In this document: positions 60,399 to 64,000 of the stretch, piece after piece
Layout of the letters: each line of letters starts with the position of its first letter
How positions within the stretch are numbered: position 1 is the stretch's first letter
Assembly (NCBI RefSeq): GCF_037893015.1
Contig: NC_133666.1
Span: 623,330,104-623,394,103 of the forward strand
Direction: 5' to 3'
Source of the DNA: Macrotis lagotis
Taxonomy: Eukaryota > Chordata > Mammalia > Peramelemorphia > Peramelidae
Length of the DNA stretch: 64,000 nucleotides
Program-made: the position numbers and the translations under genes
Notes under the pieces: generated by a model
The model's database searches: none
What the model saw: only the letters and a program-made list of their open reading frames with translations
What the model was told of the DNA's origin: nothing

Positions 60399-61844
60399 TA
60401 TGGTAGTTTTCAATGATAATTTTGAGCAAAGTTTTGAGTTTTACATTTTATTCTCCCCCTCCTTTCTCTCCTGCTTCCTTGGACAGAAAGAAATCTAATA
60501 TAGACTATATATAAAAAAATGAAAATAGTAAGCTTTGATCCATATTTAAACACCTTAGGGCCTTCTCTGGATATGGGTAGTATTTTCTATCACAAGTATT
60601 TTAGAATTGTTTTTGATTATTGTTCTGTTGAAATAAGTAAGAACATCATAGGTGATCATCACACAATGTTGCTGTTAATGTGGAATGTCCTGTTAAAAGT
60701 GATTCTGCTCACTTCACTCAGCATCTGTTCATGAAAGTCTTTTCCAAGCTATTCTGAAGTCCCATTCCTCATGATTTCTTATGGAATAATAGTATTCCAT
60801 CATATTCATATAGCACAATTTGTTCAGTCATTCAATTTCGAATTCTTTGCCACTACAAAAAGAACTGCTATAAATATTTTTGTACATGTGGGTTTTTTGC
60901 TCTTTATCATGATCCCTTCATGATATAGACCTAGTAGTGATTTTGCTGGATAAAGGGGTTTGCACAGTTTTATTATCTTTCAGGCATAGTTTCAAATTGC
61001 TCTCCAGAAAGAATGGATCAGTTCACAACTCCACCAACAGTGCATTAGTGTCCCAATTTTCCCACATCCTCTCCAACATTGATGTTTCCTTTTTTGTTAT
61101 TTAGACAACCTAATAGATGTGAGATGGTATTTCAGAGCTGTTTTAATTTTCATTTCTTTAATCAATAATGATTTTTAGTATTTTTTCATATGACTGTAGT
61201 TTTAATTTCTTCATCTGAAAGCTGTTTGTTCATATCCTTTGACCATTTATTGATAAGAAAATGCCTTGTGTTATTATAAATTTAAGCCAGTTCTCTATGT
61301 ATTTTAGAAACTAGTCTTTTATCAGAAACACTAGCTATGAAAATAGTTTCCCAGTTTTCCAAATTCCTTCTAACTTGGCTGCACTGATTTTATTTTGTGC
61401 AAAATTTTTTTAATTTAATCTAGTTATAAACTCCCAATGCAATAGATGTGAAAGATAGACTATTTCTTGTTCTCTTGAGTTTCCTGTAGTATCATCCTTT
61501 AAGACTAAAACCTGCAAACATTTTAACCTTATTTTGCTACAAAGTGTAAGATGTTGGTCTTAGACCAACATCTATGCCTACCTTTTGCCATAGTAATTTT
61601 CAATTTTCTCAGCAATTTTGATCTAATAGTGTCTTAGTTAAAGTGTGAGTTTATCAGATAGTTAATGACTATAATCATTTATTACTGGAGTTTTTTTTTA
61701 TTTAATCTATACCACTGATCCCCTTCTCTATTTTTTAGCCCATATGAAACATTTGATGACTGATACTTTTTTAATATAGTAAGAGATCTGGTTTTACTAA
61801 GTCATCTTCCTTTGCATTTTTCTTTATTAATTCCCTTGATATTC

Positions 61845-61998
61845 TTTTTTTTTAGGGTATTTTTTTGCAAGGCAAATGGGGTTAAGTGACTTGCCAAGGC
61901 CATACAGCTAAGTAATTATTGTGTCTGAGGCCGCATTTGAACTCAGGTATTCTGCCTCCAGGGCTGGTGCTCTATCCACTGCACCACCTAGCCACCCC
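61845..61998 (-). repeat. tRNA-derived SINE
   Basis: Minus-strand copy ending CACCACCTAGCCACCCC. CCTTGATATTCTT on the left and CCTTGATGCTCTT on the right look like a diverged target-site duplication. Inserted in L1. Confidence 0.88.
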
Positions 61999-62669
61999 TC
62001 CTCCTTGATGCTCTTGACTTTTATTTCTGCAGATTAGTTTTGTTACTATTTTTCCCAGCTCTAGTAGTTTTTTGCTAGTTTGTTTAGTATGGTGCTGAAT
62101 TAGTAGTTTATTTTAGATAGTATTCTCATTTTTATTATTTTAGCTTGGCCTACTCATAATCAATTGATATTTTTCCAGTTGTTTAGATCTGATTTTATTT
62201 GTGTGAAAAGTGTTTTGCAATTGTGTTCATAGAGTTTCTGGGTTTGTCTTAGCAGGTAGATTCCCAAGTATTTTGTGTTGTCTACAGCTACTTTAAATGA
62301 AATTTCTCTTTCTATCTCTTGCTGTTGGGCTTTGTTAGTCACATATAGAAATGTTGAGGAATTATGTGAATTTCTTTTATATACTGCAGCTTTACTAAAG
62401 CTACTAAAGCTACAAATTGTTTCAAGTATCTTTTTAGTTGATTATCTAGGGTTCTCTAAGTCTAGCACCATACCATCTGCAAAGAGTTAAAGTTTTGATT
62501 CCTCATTGCCTATTCTACTTTTTTGATTTCTTTTTCTTTTCACATTGCTAAAGCCAACATTTCTAATATAATATTAAATGATACTAGTGATAATGAGCAT
62601 CACTGCCTCATCCTGATCTTATTGGAAATGGGGCTAGTTATCCCCATTATATATAATGCTTGTTAATGT

Positions 62670-63630
62670 TTATTTACCCAAATTCCCTTGACTCTTCCAC
62701 TCTATTCTGCTATTGTCCCATCTCTCCTCTCCAAATTCTTGAAAAAGTTTTTACACTTCTTTTTCCAGTAGCTTTGCCAACAATTCTTTCTCATCAATTC
62801 CCAAAAATTTAGTTTCTCTGCCCATCACTCTGCAGAAACTTTTCTCTTTCCAAAGCCACCAAAACTTTCTAATTACCAAATTGAATGACCTTTTGTTCAA
62901 GACTCTCTGTCTTGAACAAGTGACTTTAGCCACTCATTGCTCACCCCTTGAGTACTTCTCTCTTTTGGATATTTTCTCTTCCTTTGGTTTCATGGAAATC
63001 ACATAGTTTTCCACCTACCACTCTAACCATTCTTTCTTCCTTCTTTGCAGACTCTTTCCTGATTCTATAAATGGGGTGATTCCAGAGGCTCTGTCTTTTG
63101 CTGTCTCCTCTCCCCCTTTAAGAATAAAAGTGTTTCACATTTCTGTAGTGCTTTATGGTTCACATGATCAATACCTGCCTATCCTCTTTGACTTTGCTAT
63201 TACTATAATATCCCTAGTGGTCTGTGGCACCACCATCCATCTTCTCTCTCATGTTTGATACTTTAGAGTTATCTTTGACCTTTTTGTCTGCTGTACTACT
63301 CATATCCTATCAATTGTGAAATTCTGTGAGTTCTATCTCTATAGTTCTGACCCTCATTTTCTATCCATCTCCATCAACCTACTACTAATTCAGTAAATTG
63401 AGACTTTTTTTTATCTAGGATAGGATTTTTTTCATCTTTTTTTTTGTCTGCCTATCACAGTGTATTGACAAAGTGAGTATTTAAGAAATTGCAGGTTCAA
63501 TACTCAAAAATGTGTTTAGTTCCTATCTGTTGAACTGAATTTAAATGAATCATCATTGCTATCTTCATAGATTATTGAAATAATCATTTCACAGATCTTC
63601 CCACCTCCACACCCACCCCTGTCCTTTCCA
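62670..63630. other. Unclassified, C/T-rich; L2-like words from 63,220
   Basis: No gene. The 63,220-63,380 part (TTAGAGTTATCTTTGACC, CTCATATCCTATCAATTG) resembles an old L2-type fragment. Confidence 0.4.
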
Positions 63631-63639
63631 TACTACATA

Positions 63640-64000
63640 CTAATACTTGAAATCTTCCTTATAACCAAAATTGAATCCTGTATCTTTCTACTTGAACCTA
63701 TTCATTTTAGCAGCATCATTTATTGATTGTAACCTTGGAGGTATCATTGACTCTACCCTTCATTCCTCATATTTAAGATCCTACCAGATCCATTTGCACA
63801 GTTTCTCTTATATCCCCCCCTTTTTTTTTTGTTCCATTCACTGTCAATATCCTAATTGAGGCCCTCATTACCAATGACTAAGACTATTACAATAGTCTAC
63901 TGTTCCTCTAATCCACCCTTCCTGTGACTAAGAGAATAGTCCTCTTTGGTCATATAATCCTTTCATTCAAAAATATTCAGTGACTTCCAATTTCCTGTTG
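63640..64000 (+). repeat. L2-like fragment, runs off the window
   Basis: GTATCATTGACTCTACC, GAGGCCCTCATTACC, TATTACAATAGTCTACTG and TCAGTGACTTCCAATTTCC follow L2 3' region order. Confidence 0.5.

Larger units (their letters stand above)
59480..62665 (-). mobile_element. Old L1 sequence, probably two insertions, with three SINEs
   Basis: L1 3' ends appear near 59,480 and again near 60,170, so two antisense L1 pieces are likely. From 60,420 to 62,665 the ORF2 C-terminal half is readable in pieces on the minus strand, for example YLGIYLLRQTQKLYEHN, LNNWKNI at 62,160-62,342 and TCAGAATTGC-type 3' words. It parallels 42,100-44,150 of the large L1, but is more diverged and lacks a usable frame. 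Confidence 0.75.

Overview
The window reads as nuclear DNA of a marsupial. It is AT-rich and dominated by interspersed repeats: tRNA-derived SINEs of the marsupial type (box-B-like GTTCAAATC, 'CTAGCTGTGTGGCC', ending in GCAAAAACCT plus A-run, several with clean target-site duplications), young and old L1, ORF1-only 'half-L1' elements, L2/MIR fossils, an old RTE-like LINE and LTR-retrotransposon relics. Species is not resolvable by eye.

The host content of interest is an antigen-receptor array on the minus strand. At 56,009-56,667 lies a germline V segment: leader exon, 279-base intron, open V exon and a recombination signal with a 23-base spacer and a perfect ACAAAAACC nonamer. The V domain is heavy-chain-like but carries substitutions at the light-chain interface (L45R, W47L, V37H) of the kind seen in unpaired V domains. 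Downstream on the same strand are three D-like segments, each flanked by a 12-spacer signal on its 5' side and a 23-spacer signal on its 3' side (26,580-26,661; 18,216-18,299; 5,625-5,707). D segments of 12/23 type are TCR-like, while IgH D segments are 12/12. VH-like V plus 12/23 D in a marsupial points to the TCR mu locus. I found no J, no pre-joined V and no C exon, so the window probably covers the V-D part of one cluster, or of decayed clusters, swollen by transposons.

Layout. 1-5,060: old L1 and unclassified DNA. 5,060-6,340: D-like segment 1 with an old repeat on one side and a decayed minisatellite on the other. 7,000-11,000: SINE and L1 fragments. 11,985-20,260: a permuted local duplication (A-B ... 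B'-A') around an LTR-element relic, with D-like segment 3 inside. 20,300-24,300: LTR-like piece, SINEs, L1 3' end. 25,965-26,661: D-like segment 2. 28,000-36,811: an RTE-like LINE on the minus strand broken by a half-L1, an RPS27A (ubiquitin-ribosomal protein) retrocopy and, at its upstream edge, a second half-L1 in the opposite orientation. 36,822-50,448: LTR-element relic split by a nearly full-length L1. 50,500-55,970: MIR, L2, SINE and L1 pieces. 56,009-56,731: the V segment and its TATA box. 57,000-64,000: microsatellite, MIR, L1 and L2.

By inference the V, D and unseen J segments would be joined by RAG and spliced to a constant region outside the window. The repeats have no evident functional link to them, except that they spread the segments tens of kilobases apart.
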